From assembly GCA_016177225.1 (NCBI GenBank), contig JACOVQ010000006.1, forward strand, positions 1 through 48,262: a stretch of 48,262 nucleotides of DNA. The letters are read 5' to 3'. A model generated the notes under the pieces. It worked only from the letters and a program-made list of their open reading frames with translations. It had not been told where the DNA came from and did not search any database. Source of the stretch: Candidatus Zambryskiibacteriota bacterium. Lineage in GTDB: Bacteria > Patescibacteriota > Minisyncoccia > Phycocordibacterales > Zambryskibacteraceae. Below are positions 1-8,997 of this stretch, in pieces. The position numbers and the translations under genes are program-made. Every line of letters starts with the position of its first letter. The first letter of the stretch is position 1.

Positions 1-132
1 ATTGGTTCAGTGACTCAAGAAGAAATAGATGAAATCCTTTCCTTCTTGAACGACCGACCGAGAGAATGCATTGGCTTTCAGAGTGCTTCGGAGTATTATT
101 ATTCACTAACTAGTGTCCTACTTGAGGGGTAA
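1..132 (+). CDS. IS30-family transposase, C-terminal fragment (truncated by contig edge)
   Basis: Frame 1 reads IGSVTQEEIDEILSFLNDRPRECIGFQSASEYYYSLTSVLLEG*, matching the IS30-type tail (LNxRPRxCLGxxxPxE). Confidence 0.75.
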   Translation: MGSVTQEEIDEILSFLNDRPRECIGFQSASEYYYSLTSVLLEG

Positions 133-139
133 CTGGAGT
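1..139 (+). mobile_element. 3' end of IS30-like element; inverted copy at 48123-48261
   Basis: 139-bp perfect inverted repeat of the contig ends; identity stops after ...GGTAACTGGAGT. Confidence 0.8.
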
Positions 140-219
140 TCTTTGATTCTACATTAATTCTATACCAATAATCCATATTTGTCAACTAGAGTATAAAGAA
201 TGTTATAATGTCGCACAAT

Positions 220-1104
220 ATGCCAAGTGCTACTGAATTAGAACGGCTGAAACGAGAGTTCCTCGAATATACGGAAATTGAAAAAGGCCGAAGTCTAAAA
301 ACTGTCGAAAATTACGACCGCTATCTTTCCCGATTTTTAAATTTCGCCAAAATAAATAAACCAACAGATATTGTTGACGATGTTATCAGAGAATTTCGGT
401 TATGGCTTAATAGACAACCTGCCGGTTTTTCAAAGAACGGAGATACGCTTTCTAAAAAAACGCAGAATTACTATATGATTGCTTTGCGCGCATTCCTAAA
501 GTATCTTGCGAGACGCGGAATTAAAACCCTTCATTCGGAAAAAATCGAACTTGCTAAAGTTCCTGAGCGCACTCTTGACCTCATAACCTCAACCGAACTT
601 TCTCGCCTGCTCTCCGCTCCCGAGGGAGATGATGACAAATCTCTTCGTGATAAAGCTATTCTCGAACTCCTCTTTTCTACCGGACTTCGGGTATCGGAAT
701 TGTGCTCGCTTACGGTTGATGCGGATTTTTCTTCCGGAGAATTTTCCATCAGAGGCAAAGGCGGCAAAGTTCGGGTGGTTTTTATTTCTGAATCGGCCAA
801 AAGAGCTTTGGATAAGTATTTAAAGGCGCGCAAAGACATGAAAGAAGAGTTATTCCCTCTCAATCGCCGTTCCATCATAAGAGTGGTAAAAAAATATGCC
901 ATTAAAGCCGGTATCGGCAAAAAGGTTACGCCTCATGTCATCCGCCATATGTTTGCCACCGACCTGCTCTCAAACGGGGCTGATTTAAGGAGCGTTCAAA
1001 TGCTTTTGGGTCACGCCAATATTTCCACTACCCAAATTTACACGCATATTACCGATAAAGCCCTGCGCGAAACGCACCAAAAGTTCCACTCCAAAAAAGA
1101 TTGA
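220..1104 (+). CDS. Tyrosine recombinase XerC/XerD-like
   Basis: STGLRVSELCSL, HVIRHMFATDLLSNGADLRSVQMLLGHANISTTQIYTH catalytic motifs; start moved from 208 because ATG208 overlaps the TATAAT -10 (204-209). Confidence 0.85.
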   Translation: MPSATELERLKREFLEYTEIEKGRSLKTVENYDRYLSRFLNFAKINKPTDIVDDVIREFRLWLNRQPAGFSKNGDTLSKKTQNYYMIALRAFLKYLARRGIKTLHSEKIELAKVPERTLDLITSTELSRLLSAPEGDDDKSLRDKAILELLFSTGLRVSELCSLTVDADFSSGEFSIRGKGGKVRVVFISESAKRALDKYLKARKDMKEELFPLNRRSIIRVVKKYAIKAGIGKKVTPHVIRHMFATDLLSNGADLRSVQMLLGHANISTTQIYTHITDKALRETHQKFHSKKD

Positions 1105-1130
1105 CAGAACAAAACCAACCTTGTTATACT
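1101..1130 (+). promoter_or_regulatory. Strong sigma70-type promoter for nusA
   Basis: TTGACA (1101-1106), 18-nt spacer, TATACT (1125-1130) with TGT extended -10. Confidence 0.75.
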
Positions 1131-1199
1131 AAAAAGGTAATAAGTGCGATTGAGGTGGGTTCGCCGGGAGGCGAACCCGTTTCGTAACCAAGGAATAAC

Positions 1200-2378
1200 A
1201 TGTTTGATTTAAAGGTCATCAATTCCGTTTTGGGAGAGCTCGAAGAAGTTCGGGGTATTCCGCGCGCCTCCATCATTGAGGCTATAGAAGCGGCCCTGGC
1301 TACCGCGTATAAAAAAGAATACGGCAAAAAGGGTCAGATTATTCGCACCACTTTCGACATTAACACCGGCGCGACCGAGTTCTATCAAGTAAAAGTTGTC
1401 GTCGATAGTTCGAAAGTTATTCTTGATGAAAATGAAGAAACTAAAGACGGCGACGAAAGGCCGTATTACAATCCGGAGCATCATATTCTCATTGAAGATG
1501 CCAGAAAGATTAAAAAGGATGCTCAATTGGATGAGGAAATAATTTTCCCTATCGAAAGCAAGGGCGACTACGGACGCATTGCCGCCCAAACCGCCAAACA
1601 AGTGATTATGCAAAAGATTCGCGAAGCGGAAAAAGTTTCCGTAGTCTCGGAGTTCGGCAAACGAGAGGGAGAAATAGTAAACGGCACCGTTCAGCGCATT
1701 GAACGCGGCAATATTTTCGTTGATATGGGTCGTGCCACGGGACTTCTATCTTATGAAGAACAAATTCCGGGCGAGCGCTTCAGTCAAGGCGAGCGGGTGC
1801 GAGCTTACTTATATAGAGTGGAAGAGTCTCCGCGCGGAGTTTTTCTCAGACTTAGCCGTTCCCACCCGAAATTTTTGGAAAAGCTTTTTGAAGCCGAAGC
1901 GCCGGAACTGGCTAATGGCGCGGTAGTAGTCAAGGCGATTGCGCGCGAAGCGGGCTATCGCTCCAAAATTGCAGCCCAAGCCGTCGACGGGCATATTGAC
2001 CCGGTCGGGGCGCTTGTAGGCCAGCGCGGAGTGCGAGTGTCTACGGTGATGTCTGAATTGCGCGGTGAGAAAATCGATATCATTGAATGGTCTGGCGACC
2101 CGAAGAAATTTATCGAGGAAGCGCTCTCTCCCGCCAAAATTCTCAATATTGAAACGAACGAAGCCCCCGCCCGACTCGCCTACGGCGAAGCCGTGGCGGG
2201 CGGGGAACAGTCCGCAGTTGTAACTGTGGCTGAAGACCAGCAATCTTTGGCCATCGGCAAAGGCGGACAGAATGTGCGCTTGGCGGCGAAACTGACCGGC
2301 TGGAGAATAGACATTCAGTCTGCAAAAGGCGAAGAGCTCGGTTCTGCAGAAGCAGAACCCATAAGTCCAAATGCCTAA
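1200..2378 (+). CDS. nusA: Transcription termination/antitermination factor NusA
   Basis: NusA N-terminal domain, S1 (GEIVNGTVQRIERGNIFVDMG) and KH motifs (DPVGALVGQRGVRVSTVMSELRGEKIDII; AIGKGGQNVRLAAKLTGWRIDI). Confidence 0.95.
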   Translation: MFDLKVINSVLGELEEVRGIPRASIIEAIEAALATAYKKEYGKKGQIIRTTFDINTGATEFYQVKVVVDSSKVILDENEETKDGDERPYYNPEHHILIEDARKIKKDAQLDEEIIFPIESKGDYGRIAAQTAKQVIMQKIREAEKVSVVSEFGKREGEIVNGTVQRIERGNIFVDMGRATGLLSYEEQIPGERFSQGERVRAYLYRVEESPRGVFLRLSRSHPKFLEKLFEAEAPELANGAVVVKAIAREAGYRSKIAAQAVDGHIDPVGALVGQRGVRVSTVMSELRGEKIDIIEWSGDPKKFIEEALSPAKILNIETNEAPARLAYGEAVAGGEQSAVVTVAEDQQSLAIGKGGQNVRLAAKLTGWRIDIQSAKGEELGSAEAEPISPNA

Positions 2379-2472
2379 TGACGAATGTCGAATCAATGAC
2401 TAAGCCTAAATTTAGAAATTTATTCATTTGGATTTGATTTGTCATTAGTAATTTGTCATTATTAAATTATCC

Positions 2473-3000
2473 ATGAACCTCTGGCATGAAATTGAGCCCG
2501 GCACCAAAGACGAGATGAACGTTATCGTTGAAATCAACAAGGGTTCCAAAAATAAATACGAAATAGACAAACAAACCGGTTTGATTGCGCTTGACCGAGT
2601 GGCTCACACTGCGCAAGACTTCCCTTTCGATTACGGTTTTGTGCCGCGCTCGCTTTGGCACGATAACGACCCTCTTGATGTGGTGCTTTTAACCACCCAT
2701 CCGCTGTTGCCGGGAATTCTGGTGCGAGCGCGGCCGGTTGCTCTGATGAAAATGATAGATACCGGCGAAAGAGACGACAAAGTGATTGCTGTGCCGACAG
2801 ACGACCCGCGCTTTGACGGCACTCAGGACCTCTCTGATATAAATCCCCACACGCTTAAGGAGATTGAACACTTTTACAGCACTTACAAGAAGCTTCAGAA
2901 TAAAGTGGTTGAAGTAAAGGGTTTTGAAGGCAAAAACGAGGCTCAAGTGGCCTTCGAGGAAGGCTTGCAGTTGTACACAAAAGAGTTTGGAAGTAAATAG
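2473..3000 (+). CDS. ppa: Inorganic pyrophosphatase
   Basis: Family I PPase motifs (VIVEINKGSKNKYEIDK, FPFDYGFVPRSLWHDNDPLDVVLL). Confidence 0.95.
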   Translation: MNLWHEIEPGTKDEMNVIVEINKGSKNKYEIDKQTGLIALDRVAHTAQDFPFDYGFVPRSLWHDNDPLDVVLLTTHPLLPGILVRARPVALMKMIDTGERDDKVIAVPTDDPRFDGTQDLSDINPHTLKEIEHFYSTYKKLQNKVVEVKGFEGKNEAQVAFEEGLQLYTKEFGSK

Positions 3001-3023
3001 CGTGTGTTTGCTATAATTGTTTC

Positions 3024-3548
3024 ATGCAAAAGAAATATTTAATTTCATTGTTTTTATTAGTATTTGTGTTCGGAGCCGTTTCCTTAGTATCAGCGGAGGG
3101 TTATGGAACAAGGAAAGCGACGGCAACCACGACCCAAAGAATGTCTACCACCACAAGGGAGGAGAAAAAAACGGAAATGAAAGAAAAACGGGTGGAGTTC
3201 CAGCAAAGCGTGGCTAAACGCAAAGTTGAAAACACAGCACGAGTAATTTCAGCGACCATTATGCGTCTGGAGAAAGTGGTTGAGAGAATTGAGTCAAGAA
3301 TTGCAAAAATTAAGTCTAACGGAGGCAATACTGCTGAAAGCGAAGGTTTTATAGCGGAAGCCAAAGCTCATCTTGCCGATGCGAAAACTAAGGTAGCGGT
3401 TTTTGCTCAAATTGACCTCTCAAGCGAGAAGGCTCAAGATAATTTCGAGAGAATTCGCGCGGCCGCCAAGGAAGCAAAAGACCATATTCGCATGGCCCAC
3501 GAATCCTTGATGAAAGCGCTGCGAAGTCTTACTAATCGAGCTTCTTAG
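3024..3548 (+). CDS. Secreted, coiled-coil-rich hypothetical protein
   Basis: Signal peptide MQKKYLISLFLLVFVFGAVSLVSA; TATAAT 6 nt upstream of ATG. Confidence 0.7.
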   Translation: MQKKYLISLFLLVFVFGAVSLVSAEGYGTRKATATTTQRMSTTTREEKKTEMKEKRVEFQQSVAKRKVENTARVISATIMRLEKVVERIESRIAKIKSNGGNTAESEGFIAEAKAHLADAKTKVAVFAQIDLSSEKAQDNFERIRAAAKEAKDHIRMAHESLMKALRSLTNRAS

Positions 3549-3572
3549 CTTAAAAGTTAATAAACTAATTCA

Positions 3573-3842
3573 ATGGACGAACAAAATACAAATATGAACC
3601 AGCCAAGCGGAAGCTCAAGCGGCCCTATTGTCGGTATTATCATAATTCTTATAGTTATTATCTTGGCCGGACTTTACTTCTGGGGCCAGCGCGGTTCTAT
3701 GCCTAATGACACCAATGCCGAAAATACCGAAGTCAGTACTGAATCCATCAGTACTCAAAGCGACTCTGACGACGCCGCTTCTATCGAAAACGACCTCAAC
3801 AATACCGACTTAGAAGTCGACACCGAAATCAACGCCTCGTAA
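3573..3842 (+). CDS. Small single-TM protein with acidic Ser/Thr-rich tail
   Basis: PIVGIIIILIVIILAGLYFWG TM helix; in line with flanking genes. Confidence 0.6.
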   Translation: MDEQNTNMNQPSGSSSGPIVGIIIILIVIILAGLYFWGQRGSMPNDTNAENTEVSTESISTQSDSDDAASIENDLNNTDLEVDTEINAS

Positions 3843-3885
3843 ACCGAAACTTGCAAGAGGCGGAGCTGTAAGGTAAGGTGGCTCT

Positions 3886-4461
3886 ATGAGTTACCTTATT
3901 CCTACGGTTATTGAGAAATCGCAATTTGGGGAGCGGGCTTACGATATTTATTCACGCCTGTTGCGCGAGAGAATTGTTTTCCTCGGCGGGTCGATTGATG
4001 ACGATACCGCGAACATCGTTATAGCCCAACTTCTTTTTCTTCAATCTGAAGACCAAAAAAAAGATATTTCTCTATATATAAATTCTCCCGGAGGCTACAT
4101 TCATTCAGGCATGGCTATCATTGATACAATGAATCATATAAAACCAGAAATCTCAACTGTGTGTGTCGGTATGGCCGCGTCTATGGGTGCCATGATTCTC
4201 TCGTGTGGTGCTAAGGGCAAGCGCTTTATTCTCCCAAATGCGGAAGTAATGATTCATCAACCTTTGGGCGGTACGGAAGGCCAAGCTTCTGATATTGAAA
4301 TTAATGCCAAGCATATCGTCAAAAGCAGGGAGATTCTCAATAAAATGCTTGCTAAGAACACCGGCCAGTCATTGGAAAAAATCGAAAAGGACGTTGATCG
4401 TAATTTTTATATGTCTGCAGAAGAAGCCAAAAAATATGGCATTGTGGACAAAATTCTATAG
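3886..4461 (+). CDS. clpP: ATP-dependent Clp protease proteolytic subunit
   Basis: [11 protein letters not shown] (Ser) and MIHQPLGG (His) motifs. Confidence 0.96.
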   Translation: MSYLIPTVIEKSQFGERAYDIYSRLLRERIVFLGGSIDDDTANIVIAQLLFLQSEDQKKDISLYINSPGGYIHSGMAIIDTMNHIKPEISTVCVGMAASMGAMILSCGAKGKRFILPNAEVMIHQPLGGTEGQASDIEINAKHIVKSREILNKMLAKNTGQSLEKIEKDVDRNFYMSAEEAKKYGIVDKIL

Positions 4462-4555
4462 CAGGAGTATTGTTAAGTTGTTCCAAAATTAAATTAAAAT
4501 TGAAACTGAATTAATACCGATTTTCCCGTTTCTGGCCGTCTAACCCCCATACGAA

Positions 4556-6052
4556 ATGTCCCTGAAATTAGCGCTACTTTTAGCATTGCTTGCCGCATCT
4601 GCCGGTATCGGCTTCGGTTATTTGCTGCGCCTTATCATTTCCCTTGGTAGGAAGGGCTCGGTTGAACTTGATATTAAAAGACTTGAACTTGAGGCTAAAG
4701 AAGAGGCTCAGCGTATTGTATCGGAAGCGGAAGCTCGTGCCGAGGCTTTTCTTGAACGCAATAAAAAAACCGAAGATAGATTGGTAAAAAAGGAAGAGCT
4801 TCTGGATAAACGCCAGATGGACTTGGACAAAGAAGCCGAATTTGCAAAGAGTAGAATTGCCGAAGCGCGAAGCTTGCGCGAAAGAGCTGAAGAGCTTGTG
4901 CGGGAGCGGGCAAACGAACTTTCTAAAATATCGGGACTCTCTGTAGATGGCGCCAAAGAAGAACTCTTTAAAACTCTTGAGAAAGAATTTGAGAAAGATT
5001 TACTGGTGCGCATCCAAAAGCTTGAGAGTGACGGCAAAGAAAGATTCGACGACAAGGCGCGTGATATTCTCGCCGTCACTATTCAAAGACTGGCTATGTC
5101 TGTTTCCGGCGAGATGATGACGACGACCATTACGCTTCCCTCCGATGATGTCAAGGGTAAAATTATCGGTAAAGAAGGCCGAAATATTAAAGCCTTTGAA
5201 CGCGCTACCGGTGTGGAAGTGATTGTGGATGATACTCCCAACTCCATTACCCTTTCTTCGTTCGACTCGGTTCGCCGCGCAGTAGCAAAATTGGCGCTCG
5301 AGAATCTGGTGGCCGATGGGCGTATCCAACCTGTAAGAATTGAAGAATTCATATCTCTAGCCGAGGCAGATGTAAACAAAATTATTAAGGAAAAAGGCGA
5401 AGAAGCGGCAGTCGAATGCGGCGTCTTTAATCTCGATTCGAAACTTCTCTTGCTTCTCGGGAGGCTCCATTTTCGCACCAGTTTTGGGCAAAATGTTTTG
5501 CGCCATTCTGTGGAGATGGCGCATCTGGCAGGCATGATTGCCGAAGAAGTGGGGGCTAATGTCGCGACAGCTAAAGCGGGCGCTCTACTACATGACATCG
5601 GTAAGGCTATTGACCATGAAGTGCCGGGCACGCACGTAGAAATTGGCAGGAAAATACTTGCGAAATTTCATGTTTCCGAAGAAATTATCCAAGCCATGCA
5701 GTCGCATCATGAAGAATACCCTTACGCAACCGTCGAATCCGTTATTGTGCAGACGGCAGACGCTATTTCCGGAGGCCGACCTGGCGCGAGGCGGGATACC
5801 GCCGAGCGTTACTCCAAGCGCCTAGAAGATTTGGAGGCCATCGCCCTGTCTTTTGAAGGAGTGGAGAAAGCTTACGCATTGCAAGCAGGGCGCGAAGTGC
5901 GAGTATTTGTCACTCCGGATAAAATTTCCGACATTGAAGCTCGCAAACTTGCCAGAGATATCGCTCTGCGGGTGGAAAATGAACTTAAATACCCCGGAGA
6001 GATAAAAGTTAATGTTATCCGCGAGTCCAGAGCGATAGAATTTGCCCGCTAG
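4556..6052 (+). CDS. rny: Ribonuclease Y
   Basis: N-terminal TM, coiled coil, KH (GKIIGKEGRNIKAFERATGVEVIVDDTP), HD (ALLHDIGKAIDHE). Confidence 0.95.
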   Translation: MSLKLALLLALLAASAGIGFGYLLRLIISLGRKGSVELDIKRLELEAKEEAQRIVSEAEARAEAFLERNKKTEDRLVKKEELLDKRQMDLDKEAEFAKSRIAEARSLRERAEELVRERANELSKISGLSVDGAKEELFKTLEKEFEKDLLVRIQKLESDGKERFDDKARDILAVTIQRLAMSVSGEMMTTTITLPSDDVKGKIIGKEGRNIKAFERATGVEVIVDDTPNSITLSSFDSVRRAVAKLALENLVADGRIQPVRIEEFISLAEADVNKIIKEKGEEAAVECGVFNLDSKLLLLLGRLHFRTSFGQNVLRHSVEMAHLAGMIAEEVGANVATAKAGALLHDIGKAIDHEVPGTHVEIGRKILAKFHVSEEIIQAMQSHHEEYPYATVESVIVQTADAISGGRPGARRDTAERYSKRLEDLEAIALSFEGVEKAYALQAGREVRVFVTPDKISDIEARKLARDIALRVENELKYPGEIKVNVIRESRAIEFAR

Positions 6053-6105
6053 CCTTAAAAAACGGCTTGGTATATAATTATTACGTTAATAAGTAAAAAA
6101 TATTC

Positions 6106-6378
6106 ATGAATAAAGTAGATATTGCAAATGCGGTTCACGCCAAACTTGGCGGCACCAAGGTTCAGGCTGAAGAAGTGATAGATACTGTGATTAATTCTAT
6201 TATTTCGACTCTCAAAAGCGGCGGCGAAGTCTCGATTGCAGGACTCGGCATCTTCTCGACCAAAACTCGAGCGGCAAGACAGGCCCGCAATCCTCGCACC
6301 GGCGAATCCATTTCCGTCCCAGCCATGCGCGTACCGAAATTCCGTCCGGCAAAAGGTCTAAAAGAGGCGGTTAAGTAA
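6106..6378 (+). CDS. HU-family DNA-binding protein
   Basis: Full-length HU motif incl. GLGIFSTKTRAARQARNPRTGESISVPA. Confidence 0.95.
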   Translation: MNKVDIANAVHAKLGGTKVQAEEVIDTVINSIISTLKSGGEVSIAGLGIFSTKTRAARQARNPRTGESISVPAMRVPKFRPAKGLKEAVK

Positions 6379-6482
6379 AAAGAAAAACCAGTTTTCTTAG
6401 CACGCAGTAATTTTCTGCTGAAAATTCTGCTAAAACTCGGCTCATCAGCCTCCGTTATGCTAAATAAACTGGTTTTTCTTTT
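6377..6482 (+). terminator. Long stem structure / terminator downstream of HU
   Basis: 17-bp perfect arms AAAAGAAAAACCAGTTT ... AAACTGGTTTTTCTTTT ending in a U-rich tract. Confidence 0.65.
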
Positions 6483-6544
6483 GACTAAAACTTAATACAT
6501 CTATCTTATGCTATAGCTAGAGTTAGATGTAAAAACTGATAACG

Positions 6545-6673
6545 TTATTTTGTCTGAAATCCGAATTTTTTGTGTCTGGGTTTCGGCGGGTTCATCAATG
6601 CGCGGATGGCTTCGAAGACCACTCTGAATTGCTTATCATATACCGCCGTGTTTTGAACTTGAGGTCGCAAATT
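6545..6673 (-). pseudogene. Remnant of ORF6N-domain (phage/antirepressor-like) protein C-terminus
   Basis: Minus strand reads ...RPQVQNTAVYDKQFRVVFEAIRALMNPPKPRHKKFGFQTK*, resembling the conserved ORF6N tail YDxxFxxVFxAIxxLxxPPxPxxxxIGF. Confidence 0.5.
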
Positions 6674-6810
6674 GCGACCTTACAGATATTGTCTCTGACT
6701 TATTAAGCCGGAACATAAAATCTAGCGGAAATCTCTCACGGATGAAAAGTATTCTTCTCTCAATCATACGCACTGAAACGACTGGAAGAAGAGATTCCTG
6801 TTTCATATAT

Positions 6811-8268
6811 TTAATTTACCTTGTATTCCTCGCGGATTTTGGAGATTTCTTTTTCTTCTTCGCTTTCATTTTTGACTCTCGCTTCTCTGCCGAGCTTTGT
6901 CAGTTCATCGAGTTTCAGTTTGTATAATTCCTGGACTCTTTTTTCCAGGCACTCTTTGGTGTTGAGTTTTGGATTTTCTAAGACTTCAGACAAAAGAATT
7001 TCAAGAATGAAACCGACGTGCGGACCTGGTCCTGTTTCAGTTATTTGCATTACCTCGACTCCGCCGAGGGATAACTGCTTCACAGTTATCGGGTCTCGAA
7101 GTACTTCTTCAATCATCGATTTATATTTGCGCAGGCGGAAAGGAGTTTCTTTCGGTCGGCCGGTGCCGATGCGGTCGCAAACGCGCAAGTTAACTAAATC
7201 CCAAATTAGTTCCGGACCCACGTTCCGGACGATTCTGCGTACCGCAGAGAGCGTAATTTTATCCGGGTCGGAGAAGAACATATGCCAGCGCACCAATTTA
7301 ACCGCTTGCTCAGTCAAGTCTTTTGGAAATTTCAATTCCTCAAAAATATTTTTCGTTAGTTTTGCTCCAACCACTTCGTGGCCATAAAAGGTAATGGTAT
7401 TACCTTTTAAGCCCTTAGTGTGCGGCTTGCCGATATCATGGAAGAAAGAAGCTAATCGCACATACAAAGGATATTTTTTCCTGGCGGAATGCTCCAGAGT
7501 TCTCAAAAGGTGTTCCCATACGGTGTAAGCGTGGGCTTGGTTTTGCTTCATGCCTATCCCCTTCTCAAATTCCGGAGAAATAAACTTTAATAAGCCTAAG
7601 CGCGCGGATAATTCTAAGGCCAGTGCGGGATAATCAGACAGAACGATTTTTACCAACTCATCCCGTATGCGTTCGCGAGAAATTTTTGCCGTAAGCTCGG
7701 CATTTTTTGTAATAGCAGATTGAGTTTCAAGTTCAATGGCGAAATTCAGCTCGCTTGCCAGTCGCAGTGCGCGAAACATGCGAAGCGCGTCTTCGTTAAA
7801 TCTGTCATCCGGGTTGTCAACCGTTTTAATTACCTTATTTTCGATGTCTTTCAAACCGCCAAAAGGGTCTAGAAGCTCTTCCGACTCGATATTATAAGCC
7901 AAGGCGTTAATCGTAAAGTCTCTTCGAGCCAAATCTTCTTCTATTGTTTTAGCCCACTTGACTTTGTCGGGGTGTCTCGCGTCCGAGTAACTCGACTCCA
8001 GTCTGTATGGAGTTATTTCAACAATGCCGATACTTGTTTTAACTCCGACCGTGCCGAATTTATTTTCGTAAAATGAATCGGGAAATATCTTTTGGATTTT
8101 TTCCGGAGTGGCGCTTGTGGCGACATCCCAATCTTTAGGAACACGATTCGTCACTAAATCACGTATGCTTCCACCGACTAAATAATTTTCAAATCCGGCA
8201 GTGGAAAGCGTCTGTGAAATTTTCCTCACTTCTTCCGGAAGATTAAATTTAAATTTTGAATTTTTCAT
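6811..8268 (-). CDS. cca: CCA tRNA nucleotidyltransferase / polyA polymerase family, with HD domain
   Basis: VGGSIRDLVTNRVPKDWDVATSATPE, RRDFTINALAYN, HDIGKPHTKG. Confidence 0.93.
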   Translation of the reverse strand: MKNSKFKFNLPEEVRKISQTLSTAGFENYLVGGSIRDLVTNRVPKDWDVATSATPEKIQKIFPDSFYENKFGTVGVKTSIGIVEITPYRLESSYSDARHPDKVKWAKTIEEDLARRDFTINALAYNIESEELLDPFGGLKDIENKVIKTVDNPDDRFNEDALRMFRALRLASELNFAIELETQSAITKNAELTAKISRERIRDELVKIVLSDYPALALELSARLGLLKFISPEFEKGIGMKQNQAHAYTVWEHLLRTLEHSARKKYPLYVRLASFFHDIGKPHTKGLKGNTITFYGHEVVGAKLTKNIFEELKFPKDLTEQAVKLVRWHMFFSDPDKITLSAVRRIVRNVGPELIWDLVNLRVCDRIGTGRPKETPFRLRKYKSMIEEVLRDPITVKQLSLGGVEVMQITETGPGPHVGFILEILLSEVLENPKLNTKECLEKRVQELYKLKLDELTKLGREARVKNESEEEKEISKIREEYKVN

Positions 8269-8281
8269 AGATTTTTATTTG

Positions 8282-8352
8282 TGCGGGATGAGGTAATCGA
8301 AACCTCGACTACAGTTTGGAAAACTGTCGTTTTACCACTAAACTAATCCCGC
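8282..8352 (-). tRNA. tRNA-Gly(TCC)
   Basis: Cloverleaf GCGGGAT...ATCCCGC, anticodon loop TTTCCAA; no encoded CCA. Confidence 0.9.
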
Positions 8353-8369
8353 ATCATCTAATTATACCT

Positions 8370-8440
8370 TCGGGCTGCCGGGAGTTGAACCCGGGTTGCA
8401 TGACCCCCAGCCATGAGTAATACCGTTATACCACAGCCCG
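8370..8440 (-). tRNA. tRNA-Pro(GGG)
   Basis: C1:G72 acceptor CGGGCTG/CAGCCCG, anticodon loop CTGGGGG. Confidence 0.85.
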
Positions 8441-8456
8441 TATTTAAACTAACTAT

Positions 8457-8526
8457 CGGGGCGCCGAGAATCGAACTCGAACCTTGTGCTCCCAAAGCAC
8501 ATATACTGCCGCTATACTACGCCCCG
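8457..8526 (-). tRNA. tRNA-Pro(TGG)
   Basis: Acceptor CGGGGCG/CGCCCCG, anticodon loop TTTGGGA. Confidence 0.9.
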
Positions 8527-8560
8527 GTGCGCCTAGGCTTGAAGCTTCGGCGACACAAGT

Positions 8561-8630
8561 CGGAGTGCCGAGAATCGCACTCGGGTCTCACGCACCCGAA
8601 GCGTGTATACTACTGCTGTACTACACTCCG
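8561..8630 (-). tRNA. tRNA-Pro(CGG)
   Basis: Acceptor CGGAGTG/CACTCCG, anticodon loop TTCGGGT. Confidence 0.9.
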
Positions 8631-8702
8631 AAAGCAAAGCTTTCCGCTCCGCGAGAACTTACTCTAGCATTTTAGCTCAATTTAGGCTAACATTTTTCTG
8701 TC

Positions 8703-8773
8703 GCGGGTATGGTTCAGTGGCAGAACAATTGGTTGCCAATCAATTGACGGGAGTTCGATTCTCCCTACCCGCA
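8703..8773 (+). tRNA. tRNA-Gly(GCC)
   Basis: Acceptor GCGGGTA/TACCCGC, anticodon loop TTGCCAA. Confidence 0.9.
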
Positions 8774-8791
8774 CTGGTACAATAGATCAAT

Positions 8792-8866
8792 GCTCCCGTG
8801 GTGAAATGGATATCACGACGCGCTTCGGACGCGTTATTCTGGGTTCAAGTCCTGGCGGGAGCACCA
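8792..8866 (+). tRNA. tRNA-Arg(TCG)
   Basis: Acceptor GCTCCCG/CGGGAGC, anticodon loop CTTCGGA; followed by ACCA (possibly encoded CCA). Confidence 0.9.
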
Positions 8867-8997
8867 AAACAGAACTCAACGGCTTTTTCAAAGCCAGAAG
8901 GTGAGACGCGCAAAGCGCCGACCAAGGATTTTTTTGGTGGGCTTCATGTGGATAAAAATCTTGTTGTGTTTTTTTGTTTTGATTTGTTATCATTTGA

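Noticed and set aside
2143-2445. Minus-strand ORFs antisense to nusA (1809-2396, 2143-2445)
   Set aside because: Shadow ORFs of a well-supported conserved gene.
6440-6465. Hammerhead-like CTGATGAG on the minus strand in the HU downstream hairpin
   Set aside because: No complementary stem II followed by GAA(A) and no stem I/III arrangement; GGCT/AGCC is a plain small hairpin.
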